Below are positions 27,795 through 37,852 of a stretch of 64,000 bases of DNA, one piece after another. The position numbers were made by a program, and so were the translations under genes. The notes under the pieces were generated by a model. It searched no databases. It saw only the letters and a program-made list of their open reading frames with translations, and had not been told where the DNA came from. Origin of the DNA: Candidatus Colimorpha pelethequi (GTDB lineage Bacteria > Bacteroidota > Bacteroidia > Bacteroidales > P3); assembly GCA_018064245.1 (NCBI GenBank), contig JAGHVO010000020.1, forward strand, positions 1 through 64,000. Direction: 5' to 3'. Position 1 is the stretch's first letter; every line of letters begins with the position of its first letter.

Positions 27795-30101
27795 TTAGAA
27801 TGGATAGTCGATTCCGAAATTGGTGACGATGCTCTTGAATTTCAGATTGTCGAATTGCCATCTTTCGCCGCTTGGGAAACCAGGATCGTATATGGGTATG
27901 GCAAAGTCGAGTCGTAGCGTAAGGAATGAAATCTTGAGCCTGAATCCAATCCCTGTTCCAATGGCGATTTCTTTGTAGAAGTCGGTGATGTTGAATTTGC
28001 CGTAGCCGGTGATGTCGTCCAATGGAGAAACCCAAACGTTGCCCATATCGGCGAAAATGGCACCTTCCAAAGGTCCGATTAATGGGAAACGCTCTTCCAA
28101 GTTGACGACCAATGACATATCGCCGATGCAATCGATGCTGTAGCCATCGTTGTCGAACCGAAAGTTGCCAGGTCCCAGGCGGCGAATCTGCCATGCTCGG
28201 ATTGTCGTTGGGCCTCCTCCAAAGAAGCTCTTTTCGTATGGCATTGACTCTGAATTTCCGTAAGGTACGCCGATGCCCAACATTGCACGCAAAACAAACG
28301 AACTCTTCTTGCCGTGGTAGAAATAGTGTTTTGAATCGGTGTAAAAACGCAGATATTGTGAATATTGCACGCCGAACAATTCGTAGCCGCCCCATTCGCC
28401 AGGGGCGTTGGTGGCGGTGCAGATGGCGGCGGCAAGGTTTCCTGCCGACTCGACGGATGCATGCAGATAGGTGAAGTTGTTGCGTGAACCGAAAATCTGA
28501 TTGCTGTAAGTGTAGTCAAACCGCATGGCGGGAATGAAGTGGTCGCTGTATTGGTAGATGAGCCGCTGTTCGGAAGAGTAGGAGAGGATTCTTAAGATGT
28601 AGTCTTCGTCAAGATTGAGAAATCTCACATAGGTGATGTCGATGGGGTAAAACCGAAGTTGCGTGCGTCTGTTTGGACTCCAAGAGTAGCCGAATGAGGT
28701 GTTGAACTGTGTGCGTTCAAAGTAGGAGCGATACTGGTATCGGCCGCCAGCGGTGATTACGGTGTGTGGTATGTTTCGTACTTGTTTGATTCGGTTTCCG
28801 AATGGGGCGAGAAAGGTGGGAAGGTCCAGCGTGGCATTCAATCCGCCTTCAAAGGCCGAGAAAATGCCGTAGAAGTCGTTGGTTTTGTTCTTGAAAGCCA
28901 TCTTGGGTAGCTCGAGCAAGAGGTTGCCTTCTACCGTAAGCTGTTCTGCGCCGCCGAAAAGGTTTTTGTGCTGGTACGAGATGATGCTTTCCAGTCCAAA
29001 GTTCCCGTTGGTGAGGAAGTTGCCGGATTCTTGCTTTACAATGGGAGATGCGTTGGTGAGCTCAAGTGAGAGGCTGACCTTCTGTTGGTTGCTGTTTTTT
29101 AGGTGAATGTAGGCATCAAGCAGTCGTGTGGTGTCGTTGCTTTTCGGCGACTCCTTGAATTCAATGTTGATGTACTTGAAATTCCTGAGGTTCAGTAGCG
29201 AATTGTAGGTCGCCGATACTTGACGAGGGCGATAGGTGTTGCCGGGAATCATGTTGATGGTGCGCCGCAATACGGATTCCTTGACTACCGAACTGTCAAT
29301 ATTTATTGAACTTATATAATATTGTTGTAAGGGTCGCTTGAGAATCTCTCCGTTTGCGTTTACCACTTCAGGGTTTTTGACCAGAACCTCAATGTTCATT
29401 GAACCAGGCGAATAGGTTGTGTCTATAATGAAACTTATGAGGTCTCGGGAGGCGAGATAGTATCCTTCGTTTTGTAGATTTGTCGCTATTTGGTCTCGTT
29501 CTTCCGTTAGTTTTTCTACATCGTAGTAGTCTCCTGCCTGAATCTTGGCGTTGGGGCGCCATTGCTCTAACAAGGGGAGTATTTCTGGCGTTTCAACATT
29601 GTAGGTGATGCTGTTTATCTTATATCGCTCGGACGCATGGATGATGTAGTTGACTATCACTTCGTTATCGCCAGTTTTTATAGTGTCGAAGGTGACGGTG
29701 GTTTGCAGGCAACCTTTGCTTTTCATCATTTCGGCAATCTGTTCGGCGCTTTGTTGTGCCGATGATTTGCTGTAGATGACTGGTTCCTCGCCAACATTCC
29801 TTAAGGTTCGGTTCAGCCAATTGCTTTTGTCGGGATTAGAGAGTATGTAAATGCCCATTTTTTGCCGTCCGAAAATGAGAAAGCGCTGGTTGGACTGTTG
29901 TCGGATATATTTCTTTGATTCGGAGGCGATGTCTTTGATGTCGCTCGAAACCGCGCTGCCGTTTTGCATCTCGACTGAGACTTTGTTGCGTTTCAGCACA
30001 ACTTCGTCATCCTTGAGAAACTTGGATGTGCTACAGGAGCAAGCCATCATTCCCAGAAGGATGATGAAACCGTATCGTCGTATGAACTTTTTCTGTTTGA
30101 T
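27795..30101 (-). CDS. TamL-like outer-membrane assembly lipoprotein (BamA/TamA superfamily), probable AUC start
   Basis: About 768 residues. POTRA-like segments (about 40-300) are followed by a long run of barrel strands to the end; the terminal residues ...TNFGIDYPF end in F as usual for BamA-type barrels. Bacteroidota TamL differs from TamA by having a lipid anchor, and this gene fits: reading upstream of the first ATG (30050) in frame gives KQKKFIRRYGFIILLGMMAC, a perfect lipoprotein signal with the cysteine at 21 or 23. There is no ATG, GTG or TTG before it; an in-frame TAA lies at 30111-30113, and the codon where methionine is expected is ATC at 30101-30099. Starting at 30050 would remove the signal. 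It follows waaA in the same direction by 60 bases. No tamB is seen. Confidence 0.78.
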   Translation of the reverse strand: MKQKKFIRRYGFIILLGMMACSCSTSKFLKDDEVVLKRNKVSVEMQNGSAVSSDIKDIASESKKYIRQQSNQRFLIFGRQKMGIYILSNPDKSNWLNRTLRNVGEEPVIYSKSSAQQSAEQIAEMMKSKGCLQTTVTFDTIKTGDNEVIVNYIIHASERYKINSITYNVETPEILPLLEQWRPNAKIQAGDYYDVEKLTEERDQIATNLQNEGYYLASRDLISFIIDTTYSPGSMNIEVLVKNPEVVNANGEILKRPLQQYYISSINIDSSVVKESVLRRTINMIPGNTYRPRQVSATYNSLLNLRNFKYINIEFKESPKSNDTTRLLDAYIHLKNSNQQKVSLSLELTNASPIVKQESGNFLTNGNFGLESIISYQHKNLFGGAEQLTVEGNLLLELPKMAFKNKTNDFYGIFSAFEGGLNATLDLPTFLAPFGNRIKQVRNIPHTVITAGGRYQYRSYFERTQFNTSFGYSWSPNRRTQLRFYPIDITYVRFLNLDEDYILRILSYSSEQRLIYQYSDHFIPAMRFDYTYSNQIFGSRNNFTYLHASVESAGNLAAAICTATNAPGEWGGYELFGVQYSQYLRFYTDSKHYFYHGKKSSFVLRAMLGIGVPYGNSESMPYEKSFFGGGPTTIRAWQIRRLGPGNFRFDNDGYSIDCIGDMSLVVNLEERFPLIGPLEGAIFADMGNVWVSPLDDITGYGKFNITDFYKEIAIGTGIGFRLKISFLTLRLDFAIPIYDPGFPSGERWQFDNLKFKSIVTNFGIDYPF

Positions 30102-30161
30102 GGCAGTGGGTTATAGAAGTGATGATGTTTAAGATTCCAGATTGCACTTGCAATATATTGT

Positions 30162-31391
30162 TTATAACTCATTCAATATGAGTTCTGTGGATCCGAGGTT
30201 CTTTTGCATGTAGGCGTTGCAGTTTTTTGAGCAAAGGGTGCGGTATTCGGCATTGTCGAACAATTTGTCGAGCGTTTTTTCGAGTTCGATATAGCGGGTG
30301 TAGGTAAATCCACCTTCAAGCGCAATCATGTCGCACGCCTCTTGGAACTTCTTGTGATTGGGTCCAAAAACTACAGGTTTCCCAAATGTTATGGCTTCCA
30401 GTATGTTGTGAATTCCGCGTCCCCAACCGCCGCCAATATAGGCCACATCGCCATATTGATAGAGCGAGGAGAGCATTCCGATGTTGTCTATAATAAGAAT
30501 TGTCGGGTTCTCGTGAAAGGATTGTAATGCGGAATAACGAATACAATTTTTTTCGCCAAACAGATTCTCGATCCATTTGATATGTGACTCGCTGATGACA
30601 TGTGGCGCGAGAATCATCTTGAAGTTGTTGCCGCGATGCAGAATATATTCTTTTAGGTATTCTTCGTCGGGTTCCCAGCTGCTGCCGGCGATGAGCACTT
30701 TTGACTGTGTGCCATCGGCGTTGAGAAACTGTTCGATTTCGGGGAACGATTTCACATGTTGCGCAATGTCGTGGACTCGGTCGAAACGGGTGTCGCCTGC
30801 AATGGAACAGTTTGCAATTCCGTGAGAATTGAGCAGTTGCATAGATTCTTCGTTTTGTACAAAGATGTGCTTAAAGCAACTTTTTAGTTGTCGAAGAAAC
30901 CATTTGCCGTAGCTTTTGAAAAAATACTGGTTGGGACGGAAAATGGCGGAGAAAATGTAGGTGGGGATGCCTTTGTCGCGAAGGGTTGTGAGGTAGTTGA
31001 ACCAAAACTCGTATTTGACGAAAAACACAATGTCGGGATTGACGAGGCGAACCATCTTTCGGACATTTCTCGGCGTGTCCATCGGCAGGTAGCTCACCAC
31101 GTCTGCTTGGTCGTAGTTTTTCCTGATCTCGTATCCAGAAGGGGAGAAGAATGTCACCCAAATTCGGTATTCGGGGTGGCGCTGCTTGAATTTCTCAAGA
31201 ACAGGTCGCGCCTGTTCAAATTCTCCCAGCGAAGCCGCATGAAACCAGGCTGTTGGACGGCTGCTGTCGGCGGGAATGTCCTTGATGGCTTTCCATCCCG
31301 TCACCATTTGGTGCGCCTTTATGTTGAAAAGCGATGCAATTCTTACGCCAAAAGCATATAAATAGATGCCTATCGTGTAGATAATATTCAT
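30162..31391 (-). CDS. waaA: Kdo transferase (3-deoxy-D-manno-octulosonic acid transferase)
   Basis: Inner-membrane-associated GT-B glycosyltransferase of 409 residues that adds Kdo to lipid A precursors. A hydrophobic N-terminal anchor (IIYTIGIYLYAFGVRI) is followed by the catalytic loop HAASLGEFEQ, where E57 is the general base. Family motifs continue: SYLPMDTPRN, FVKYEFWFN in the first domain and GSSWEPDEEY, GGGWGRGIHNILEA and FGPNHKKF in the second, which binds CMP-Kdo. Length is normal. It lies just upstream of the TamL-like gene and downstream of a barrel-like gene, in an envelope-biogenesis block. Confidence 0.94.
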   Translation of the reverse strand: MNIIYTIGIYLYAFGVRIASLFNIKAHQMVTGWKAIKDIPADSSRPTAWFHAASLGEFEQARPVLEKFKQRHPEYRIWVTFFSPSGYEIRKNYDQADVVSYLPMDTPRNVRKMVRLVNPDIVFFVKYEFWFNYLTTLRDKGIPTYIFSAIFRPNQYFFKSYGKWFLRQLKSCFKHIFVQNEESMQLLNSHGIANCSIAGDTRFDRVHDIAQHVKSFPEIEQFLNADGTQSKVLIAGSSWEPDEEYLKEYILHRGNNFKMILAPHVISESHIKWIENLFGEKNCIRYSALQSFHENPTILIIDNIGMLSSLYQYGDVAYIGGGWGRGIHNILEAITFGKPVVFGPNHKKFQEACDMIALEGGFTYTRYIELEKTLDKLFDNAEYRTLCSKNCNAYMQKNLGSTELILNEL

Positions 31392-31396
31392 TTTGG

Positions 31397-31435
31397 AACG
31401 TGTGGGTAGTGACTGGTGAATAGTGATTGGTGAAA
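31397..31435 (+). repeat. Intergenic GTGATTGG-type spacer repeat
   Basis: GTGTGGGTAGTGACTGGTGA and ATAGTGATTGGTGAAAAG lie between waaA and the gene at 31467, a member of the GTGATTAG word family. Confidence 0.5.
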
Positions 31436-31466
31436 AGTATGTGCGAGTGTTAACTTATTGATTATT

Positions 31467-32315
31467 TTAATAATAGTAGTATTCGCTGGATGTCTTGCCT
31501 TTGAGCGGGAACATCCAGCAAAGCTTGAGCGAATAGGTAACGTCGAAATAGTTATTGTTGTCTTTTCCTGCGAGTCCCAAATAGTCGTCAATAATGTAGT
31601 CGCGGGTGGAATGGCTCCAGTTTTGGCTGATTTCGAAAGCAATATAGAAATTGTAATAATTGGAATTGTTGCTCATAAACCAGTAACCCAAGCCTTCGGT
31701 AAGCATGAAGCCTCTGCGTTGATGGTCGTAGAGTAGGGCGTAGTCGCCGTCTAATTGAGGCGCTTTCTCTTCGTTTTTCATGAAGATGGTCTGGTGCTGC
31801 ATCAGTCCCACAGACAGTTTCGCGAGAATGCCCGAGTTTGGGTTTTTGCTCGGAAACAGTGGGAATATCTTGCCGCCGCCCACCTTAAACGACAAGCCTC
31901 TGTTGTAGGCTGTTACAACAGCGTCGGCGCCGTTGCCGCCAATGATGATGCCTTCTTGGGTGTAGATGTTGTTCAACCGCTCTTCTTTGTTTTGAAGGTT
32001 GTCGTTTCCAAACCAAAAATCGCCATCGAGATCTACAATCCAATTTGATTTGTATTTATAATAGGTGCTGACGCCAAAATCAAGCCAGGGCGCTTTGTAC
32101 AGACTGTTCATTGTCGCGTTTTTCGATGTGGAACCATCGGGCAGGTAAACGTTTGACAGTTTTGCGGAAGGACAGATGGCTCCGACGTTAAATCCAAAAA
32201 TATGGCATTCCATTGTGTCTGGTTTCGTGTATTCTTGAGCCGTTGCGCAAAGTGGAATGAATGCCAAAACAATGGCCAAGATGCTGAACCTTATGGATTT
32301 GTTGAGATTGTTCAT
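31467..32315 (-). CDS. Outer-membrane beta-barrel protein of unknown function
   Basis: I take the ATG at 32315, which gives MNNLNKSIRFSILAIVLAF and a signal peptide ending CATAQ; the frame is open for 14 further codons but these fall in the promoter region. The mature protein of about 260 residues alternates strand-like segments (WLDFGVSTYYKYKSNWIVDL, GGGKIFPLFPS, YFDVTYSLKLCWMFPLKG) and ends in four tyrosines, consistent with an outer-membrane barrel. The C-terminal aromatic end fits BAM recognition only loosely. TATCTTTG at 32378-32371 (minus strand) is a possible -7 box. Function unknown. Confidence 0.68.
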   Translation of the reverse strand: MNNLNKSIRFSILAIVLAFIPLCATAQEYTKPDTMECHIFGFNVGAICPSAKLSNVYLPDGSTSKNATMNSLYKAPWLDFGVSTYYKYKSNWIVDLDGDFWFGNDNLQNKEERLNNIYTQEGIIIGGNGADAVVTAYNRGLSFKVGGGKIFPLFPSKNPNSGILAKLSVGLMQHQTIFMKNEEKAPQLDGDYALLYDHQRRGFMLTEGLGYWFMSNNSNYYNFYIAFEISQNWSHSTRDYIIDDYLGLAGKDNNNYFDVTYSLKLCWMFPLKGKTSSEYYYY

Positions 32316-32476
32316 AGTTGATAATCGTAAATTGCGTTTTATTTTGTATTTTTGCAATCAAAATATCTTGCAAAGATACGAATTTATTCCTGAATTTCGA
32401 AAATTGATTGATGGAATAACATACGTTTTGCGGCAAAAAGGATTTCTCCAATCTGTAATTAATAATCACAATAATA

Positions 32477-33949
32477 ATGGCAAAAGATTTTGTTAAACGC
32501 TCAGAAAACTATTCTGAATGGTACAACGAATTGGTTGTACGCGCCGATTTGGCTGAAAATTCAGCTGTTCGTGGATGTATGGTCATCAAACCTTACGGTT
32601 ATGCAATTTGGGAAAAGATGCACGACGCTCTCGACAAGATGTTCAAGGAAACTGGTCACGTCAATGCTTACTTCCCCTTGTTTATTCCCAAGTCGTTCCT
32701 TAGCCGTGAGGCTGAGCATGTTGAGGGTTTCGCCAAAGAGTGCGCTGTGGTTACGCACCATCGTTTGATGAACGATCCCAATGGCAGCGGCGTTGTGGTA
32801 GATCCTTCTGCAAAGTTGGAGGAGGAACTTATCGTGAGACCTACTTCTGAAACCATTATTTGGAGTACCTATAAGAACTGGATCAAATCCTACCGCGATC
32901 TTCCTATCTTATGCAACCAATGGGCAAACGTTGTACGTTGGGAAATGCGTACACGTATGTTCCTCCGCACGGCAGAATTCTTGTGGCAGGAAGGCCACAC
33001 GGCTCACGCTACCCGCGAAGAGGCCGAAGCTGAGGCTCGCAAGATGCTTGACGTCTATGCCGATTTTGCTGAGAACTTTATGTCTGTTCCTGTCGTGAAG
33101 GGCGTAAAATCACCCAATGAACGCTTTGCAGGCGCTTTGGATACTTATTGTATTGAGGCTATGATGCAGGATGGAAAGGCTTTGCAAGCTGGTACTTCCC
33201 ATTTCTTGGGACAGAATTTCGCCAAGGCTTTCGAAGTCCAGTTCCTCAACAAAGCCAACCAGCTGGAATATGTTTGGGCTACCTCGTGGGGCGTTTCTAC
33301 CCGTTTGATGGGTGCGCTCATCATGACCCACTCCGATGACAACGGTTTGGTACTGCCTCCTAAGTTGGCTCCCATCCAGGTCGCTATTGTTCCTATCTGC
33401 AAGAACGACGAGCAGATGGCTGAAATGGACGGCCATGTTGCTCCTATCATTGATGCCATCAAAGCAAAGGGTTTGACCGTGAAATACGACAACCGTACCG
33501 AATACAAACCAGGTTGGAAATTCAACGAATACGAGTTCAAGGGTGTTCCTGTACGTCTTGCCATCGGTCCTCGCGACTTGGAAAATGGCACTTGCGAAGT
33601 GTGCCGTCGCGACACCTTGGAGAAGGTTACCGTGCCTATTGAAGGCATTGCAGAATATGTGGAGAAACTGATGGACGAAATTCAGCGCAACTTGTTCCAG
33701 CGTGCCGCTGATTTCCGTGCCGCCAACACCCGCAAGGTCGATACCTGGGAAGAATTTCAGGTCGAAATCGAAAAGGGCGGTTTCTTGCTCTGCCATTGGG
33801 ACGGTACCACCGAGACCGAGGAAAAGGTCAAGGAACTCACCAAGGCTACCATTCGTTGCATTCCTTACGATGCTCCCGCAGAGGAAGGCAAATGCGTGTT
33901 CAGCGGAAAGCCCAGCCACAGACGTGTCATTTTTGCTCGTTCCTACTAA
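32477..33949 (+). CDS. proS: Prolyl-tRNA synthetase (eukaryote/archaeal-type)
   Basis: Class II aminoacyl-tRNA synthetase of 490 residues that charges tRNA-Pro. The short length, without the large editing insertion of E. coli ProS, and the C-terminal zinc-type extension (CEVCRRDT, and [18 protein letters not shown] at the end) mark the eukaryote/archaeal-like form known in many Bacteroidota. Motif 2 is in [20 protein letters not shown], preceded by RPTSETIIW, and motif 3 is in the region [10 protein letters not shown]. It is monocistronic, with a strong terminator at 33972. Confidence 0.95.
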   Translation: MAKDFVKRSENYSEWYNELVVRADLAENSAVRGCMVIKPYGYAIWEKMHDALDKMFKETGHVNAYFPLFIPKSFLSREAEHVEGFAKECAVVTHHRLMNDPNGSGVVVDPSAKLEEELIVRPTSETIIWSTYKNWIKSYRDLPILCNQWANVVRWEMRTRMFLRTAEFLWQEGHTAHATREEAEAEARKMLDVYADFAENFMSVPVVKGVKSPNERFAGALDTYCIEAMMQDGKALQAGTSHFLGQNFAKAFEVQFLNKANQLEYVWATSWGVSTRLMGALIMTHSDDNGLVLPPKLAPIQVAIVPICKNDEQMAEMDGHVAPIIDAIKAKGLTVKYDNRTEYKPGWKFNEYEFKGVPVRLAIGPRDLENGTCEVCRRDTLEKVTVPIEGIAEYVEKLMDEIQRNLFQRAADFRAANTRKVDTWEEFQVEIEKGGFLLCHWDGTTETEEKVKELTKATIRCIPYDAPAEEGKCVFSGKPSHRRVIFARSY

Positions 33950-33971
33950 TTTGAGATTATTTGATATCAAT

Positions 33972-34007
33972 AAAATAGCCTAAGACAATCGCCTTAGGCT
34001 ATTTTTT
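33972..34007 (+). terminator. Terminator of proS
   Basis: AAAATAGCCTAAG (33972-33984) pairs exactly with CTTAGGCTATTTT (33993-34005); an 8-base loop and a T run complete it, 23 bases past the stop. Confidence 0.9.
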
Positions 34008-34070
34008 ATTTGTGTACAATATTTCTATGTGTTTTACGTTATTAAAATATCTATTTCAAAATCTACTACT

Positions 34071-34781
34071 ATGAAAATCTCTCAAAAAATGCTTGCAGAA
34101 TGTCTGGGTACATTCTGGTTGGTTCTTGGCGGTTGTGGTACTGCTTTGTTTGGACATGTCGGATTTCTGGGTGTTGCTTTGGCTTTTGGCTTGACTGTCA
34201 TTGCAATGGCTTACGGCATAGGTCATGTAAGCGGTGCACATCTCAATCCTGCCGTCTCTTTTGGCGTATGGGTGAATGGACGTATGTCTTTTAAGGAAAT
34301 GTTGGCGTATTGGGTTGCCCAGTTTGTGGGTGCCAGCATCGCAGCCTGCATCCTTTATATCGTTTGGAACGCATGTGGCTTGGGTGCAACAGGTGTCTTC
34401 GCTGCCAACGGCTTTGGCGCTGACTTCCAAGCGGCCACGGGCAATTCCGACTACCTGGCTGTAAGTTGTGGTGGTGCATTCCTCGTTGAAGCAGTGCTCA
34501 CCTTCGTGTTCTTGATGGTCATCCTCGGTGCTACCGATGAGCGCGCCAACGGCAAATTCGCTGGTCTCGCCATTGGTCTTACCTTGACCCTTATCCATCT
34601 CATCAGTATTCCGCTGACCAACACCAGCGTCAACCCCGCTCGTTCTTTCAGCCAGTGCCTGTTCGCCAACAGCGATACTTGGTCGGCTTGGGGCGATTTG
34701 TGGCTCTTTATCGTGGCTCCGCTCGTAGGCGCAGGTCTGGCAGGTTTGTGCTACAAATGCTTTAATGCAAAGACAAAATAA
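34071..34781 (+). CDS. aqpZ: Aquaporin Z-type water channel
   Basis: Inner-membrane protein of 236 residues with six helices. Both pore NPA motifs are present (HLNPAVS near 61 and SVNPARS near 189), and the constriction arginine follows the second. The start at 34071 (MKISQKMLAECLGTF) places the family's AE-x-x-G-T-F at the correct position; the in-frame open stretch to 34029 is AT-rich leader. The helix-1 Glu and the R in NPAR support AqpZ rather than a glycerol facilitator. It stands alone between two terminators. Confidence 0.92.
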   Translation: MKISQKMLAECLGTFWLVLGGCGTALFGHVGFLGVALAFGLTVIAMAYGIGHVSGAHLNPAVSFGVWVNGRMSFKEMLAYWVAQFVGASIAACILYIVWNACGLGATGVFAANGFGADFQAATGNSDYLAVSCGGAFLVEAVLTFVFLMVILGATDERANGKFAGLAIGLTLTLIHLISIPLTNTSVNPARSFSQCLFANSDTWSAWGDLWLFIVAPLVGAGLAGLCYKCFNAKTK

Positions 34782-35126
34782 CAAGATTTCTCCTTAGAAT
34801 AAATTCATCCGATGCCAGTGGTGTCGGATGAATTTTTTTTTATGAACATGGTGGACTGATATTGTGAAAAGAGGCTTGTTGATGTTTGAATAATGCGTAT
34901 TGCTTTGTTGGATAACTCTTTGTGTTTCTTTTTTTAGGGTGTGGCTGTGTAAAATTGACTTGGATACGATAGCTTGAATTGCAGAAAAAATGAGCTCGGT
35001 TTTCACAATTCACAGACTCTTCTTTGCTTTTTCGTATTGCATTGAAGTCCATGTCACTTTTTTTTCGTAAATTTGCAATTTATTTCTATTGTTAAAAATA
35101 TTATTAATTATAAAAAAATCATTGAG
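34782..35126. other. 345-base spacer between aqpZ and ppdK
   Basis: It holds the aqpZ terminator (34801) and, at 35068-35075, TAAATTTG, a -7 box of the Bacteroidota promoter type 52 bases before the ppdK ATG. A TTG at 35042-35044 is 23 bases upstream of it, slightly wide for the -33 box. The rest is AT-rich with no gene or other structure that I can see. Confidence 0.5.
34801..34841 (+). terminator. Terminator of aqpZ
   Basis: AAATTCATCCGA (34801-34812) pairs with TCGGATGAATTT (34824-34835) across an 11-base loop, followed by a run of T. Confidence 0.85.
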
Positions 35127-37841
35127 ATGACGAAATTTGTTTACACGTTCGGAGGCAAGACTGCCGAAGGCAAGGCTGACATGAAAAACCTGCTTGGCGG
35201 CAAGGGCGCCAACTTGGCAGAGATGTGTCTTTTGGGTCTTCCTGTACCCGCAGGTCTCACCATTACCACGGAATGTTGCACGGCTTATTATGAAAACAAT
35301 TGCCAACTCCCCGCTGGCTTGATGGAGGATGTTTGGAAAGGTATGGAAAATGTTGAGAGACTCATGGGTATGAAATACGACGACCCCGAGAATCCTCTGC
35401 TTGTTAGCTGCCGCTCTGGTGCACGCAGCTCTATGCCTGGTATGATGGACACTGTGTTGAACATCGGTTTGAGCAGCAAGACTATCCCTGGTTTGATTAA
35501 GAAAACTGGCAACGAACGCTTTGTTTACGACTCCTATCGCCGTCTCATTATGATGTACGCCGATGTTGTTATGGAGAAGAGCGAAGGCATCGAACCTGCT
35601 GACGGCAAGGGCATCCGCAAGCAACTTGATGACATGCTTGACGAATTCAAGGCTCAGAAGGGCTACAAGAGCGATACCGATCTTACCGCCGATGACCTCA
35701 AGGAACTTGCCGAAGTTTTCAAGGCTAAGGTTAAAGATGTTCTTGGAACAGAATTCCCCGATGACGCTCGCGCTCAGATGGAAGGCGGCATCAAGGCTGT
35801 CTTCAAGTCTTGGAACGGCAAGAAGGCTGTCAGCTATCGTAAAATCGAAGGCATTCCCGACGATTGGGGTACTGCAGTAAACGTTCAGGCAATGGTATTT
35901 GGCAATATGGGCGACAACAGTGCCACCGGCGTCGCTTTCACCCGTAACCCCGCTACTGGCGACAACCAGTTCTACGGTGAATGGCTCATCAACGCTCAGG
36001 GTGAAGACGTGGTTGCTGGTATCCGCACCCCGAACCCCTTGAACGACGACACCAAGAATGAGCAGAACAAGAATATGCCCTCTCTCCAGCAGCTCATGCC
36101 CGAGACCTATAAGGAGCTCTGCGACATCCGCGCTATTTTGGAGAAGAATTTCCACGATATGCTCGACATCGAGTTCACCATCCAGGACGGCAAGCTCTAC
36201 ATGCTTCAGTGCCGCGTCGGAAAACGCACCGGCGTCGCTGCCCTGACCATGGCTACCGATATGTTGAAGGAAGGTCTCATCGACGAGAAGGAGGTGGTGA
36301 TGAGAATATCCCCCGCCCAGCTCGACGAACTGCTGCACCCCATCCTCGACAGCAGCGACGAGAAGAAGCACGACGTTATCGCCAAGGGTCTGCCCGCAGG
36401 TCCTGGCGGCGCAGTAGGCGTCATCGCTCTCACCAGCGAGAAGGCCAAGGAGTATGCTGCCGCTAAGATTAGCAACATCCTGGTTCGCGAAGAGACCAAT
36501 CCCGAGGATGTCGAGGGTATGCGTGCTGCCGACGGTATCCTTACCGCTCGTGGCGGCATGACCTCTCACGCAGCCCTCGTGGCTCGTGGCTGGGGCAAGT
36601 GCTGCATCGTGGGTTGCGACGCTGTGAAGATTGATTTCGAGAAGGGCATCGTAACCATTGATGGCCGTCAGTTCAAAGAGGGCGACACCCTGGCTTTGAA
36701 CGGCTCTAAGGGCTATGTCTATGCCGAAGAGGTGAAGATGATCAACGCTACCGAGAACCCCCTGTTCCAGGATTTCATGAAGCTGGTTGACAAGAACCGC
36801 ACCATGGGCGTCCGCACCAACGCAGACAACCCCGACGATGCTCTCCGTGCTGTCAGCTTTGGCGCCGAAGGTATCGGACTCTTCCGCATCGAGCACATGT
36901 TCTATGGCAAGAATAGCGAGAAGCCTCTTGAAAAGCTCCGCAATATGATCCTGAGCGACACTACCGAGGAGCGCATCGTCGCTCTGAAGGAACTCGAACC
37001 TTACATCAAGGAGAGTGCCAAGGGCACCCTCAAGGTACTGGATGGTAAGCCCGTCACCTTCCGTCTTATGGATCCTCCTCTGCACGAGTTCGTTCCTCAG
37101 ACCGAAGAGAAACAGCGCATCGCTGCAGAAAAGCATGGATTGAGCTTTGAGGAGGTCAAACGTCGCATTGACGCTCTCCATGAGGTCAACCCCATGATGG
37201 GTCTCCGCGGCGTCCGTCTGGGCATCATCTATCCCGAAATCACCGAGACGCAGTTCCGCGCCCTCTTCAGCGCTACCGCCGAACTGATGAAGGAAGGCTG
37301 CAACCCCATCCTCGAAATCATGGTTCCTCTTACCATTACTATCAAGGAGCTCAAACATCAGAAGGATATCGCCAACCGCGTTAAGGCCGAGGTCGAGGCT
37401 CAGTATGGCGTTGCCATCGACTACAAGTACGGCACCATGATTGAGATTCCTCGTGCCACCCTCGTCGCCGATAAGATTGCCGAGGTTGCCGAGTTCTTCA
37501 GCTTCGGTACCAACGACCTCACCCAGATGACTCTCGGCTTCAGCCGCGATGATGTGAACGCTATCGTCAAAACCTATGTCGATGAGAAGATCATCCCCGC
37601 AGACCCCTTCAACACCCTCGATCAGGAAGGTGTCGGTCAGTTGGTGGAATACGGTGTGCAGCGTGGCCGCAAAACTCGCGAGAATCTGAAGTGCGGTGTT
37701 TGTGGTGAGCATGGTGGCGACCCCGCATCTGTCGAGTTCTTCTATCACGCAGGTCTCAACTATGTGAGCTGCTCTCCCTTCCGCGTCCCCGTGGCACGTC
37801 TCGCTGCCGCTCAGGCAGCCATCAAGGCAAGTCGCAACTAA
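35127..37841 (+). CDS. ppdK: Pyruvate, phosphate dikinase
   Basis: Cytosolic enzyme of 904 residues that interconverts PEP + AMP + PPi and pyruvate + ATP + Pi. The ATG at 35127 gives MTKFVYTFGG, the family start. The ATP-grasp domain carries GGKGANLAEM, then LLVSCRSGARSSMPGMMDT and ARNP-type VAFTRNPATG, and the E-x-Q-x-R site is in IEFTIQDGKLYMLQCR. The swivelling domain holds the phosphohistidine at H481 in GGMTSHAALVARG. The C-terminal PEP/pyruvate barrel has GLRGVRLG, ILEIMVP, and the acid residue CGVCGEHGGDP. Codon usage is strongly biased (mostly GCN/GAC/AAG), as for a very highly expressed gene. It is followed by pckA. Confidence 0.97.
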   Translation: MTKFVYTFGGKTAEGKADMKNLLGGKGANLAEMCLLGLPVPAGLTITTECCTAYYENNCQLPAGLMEDVWKGMENVERLMGMKYDDPENPLLVSCRSGARSSMPGMMDTVLNIGLSSKTIPGLIKKTGNERFVYDSYRRLIMMYADVVMEKSEGIEPADGKGIRKQLDDMLDEFKAQKGYKSDTDLTADDLKELAEVFKAKVKDVLGTEFPDDARAQMEGGIKAVFKSWNGKKAVSYRKIEGIPDDWGTAVNVQAMVFGNMGDNSATGVAFTRNPATGDNQFYGEWLINAQGEDVVAGIRTPNPLNDDTKNEQNKNMPSLQQLMPETYKELCDIRAILEKNFHDMLDIEFTIQDGKLYMLQCRVGKRTGVAALTMATDMLKEGLIDEKEVVMRISPAQLDELLHPILDSSDEKKHDVIAKGLPAGPGGAVGVIALTSEKAKEYAAAKISNILVREETNPEDVEGMRAADGILTARGGMTSHAALVARGWGKCCIVGCDAVKIDFEKGIVTIDGRQFKEGDTLALNGSKGYVYAEEVKMINATENPLFQDFMKLVDKNRTMGVRTNADNPDDALRAVSFGAEGIGLFRIEHMFYGKNSEKPLEKLRNMILSDTTEERIVALKELEPYIKESAKGTLKVLDGKPVTFRLMDPPLHEFVPQTEEKQRIAAEKHGLSFEEVKRRIDALHEVNPMMGLRGVRLGIIYPEITETQFRALFSATAELMKEGCNPILEIMVPLTITIKELKHQKDIANRVKAEVEAQYGVAIDYKYGTMIEIPRATLVADKIAEVAEFFSFGTNDLTQMTLGFSRDDVNAIVKTYVDEKIIPADPFNTLDQEGVGQLVEYGVQRGRKTRENLKCGVCGEHGGDPASVEFFYHAGLNYVSCSPFRVPVARLAAAQAAIKASRN

Positions 37842-37852
37842 TGAGATAATCG

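Noticed and set aside
27795-30050. ATG at 30050 as the start of the TamL-like gene
   Set aside because: It would start in the middle of the signal peptide and remove the basic head and hydrophobic core that are encoded upstream in frame.
34029-34070. Upstream extension of aqpZ to 34029
   Set aside because: The extra 14 residues are encoded by AT-rich leader DNA and are not part of the aquaporin N-terminus.
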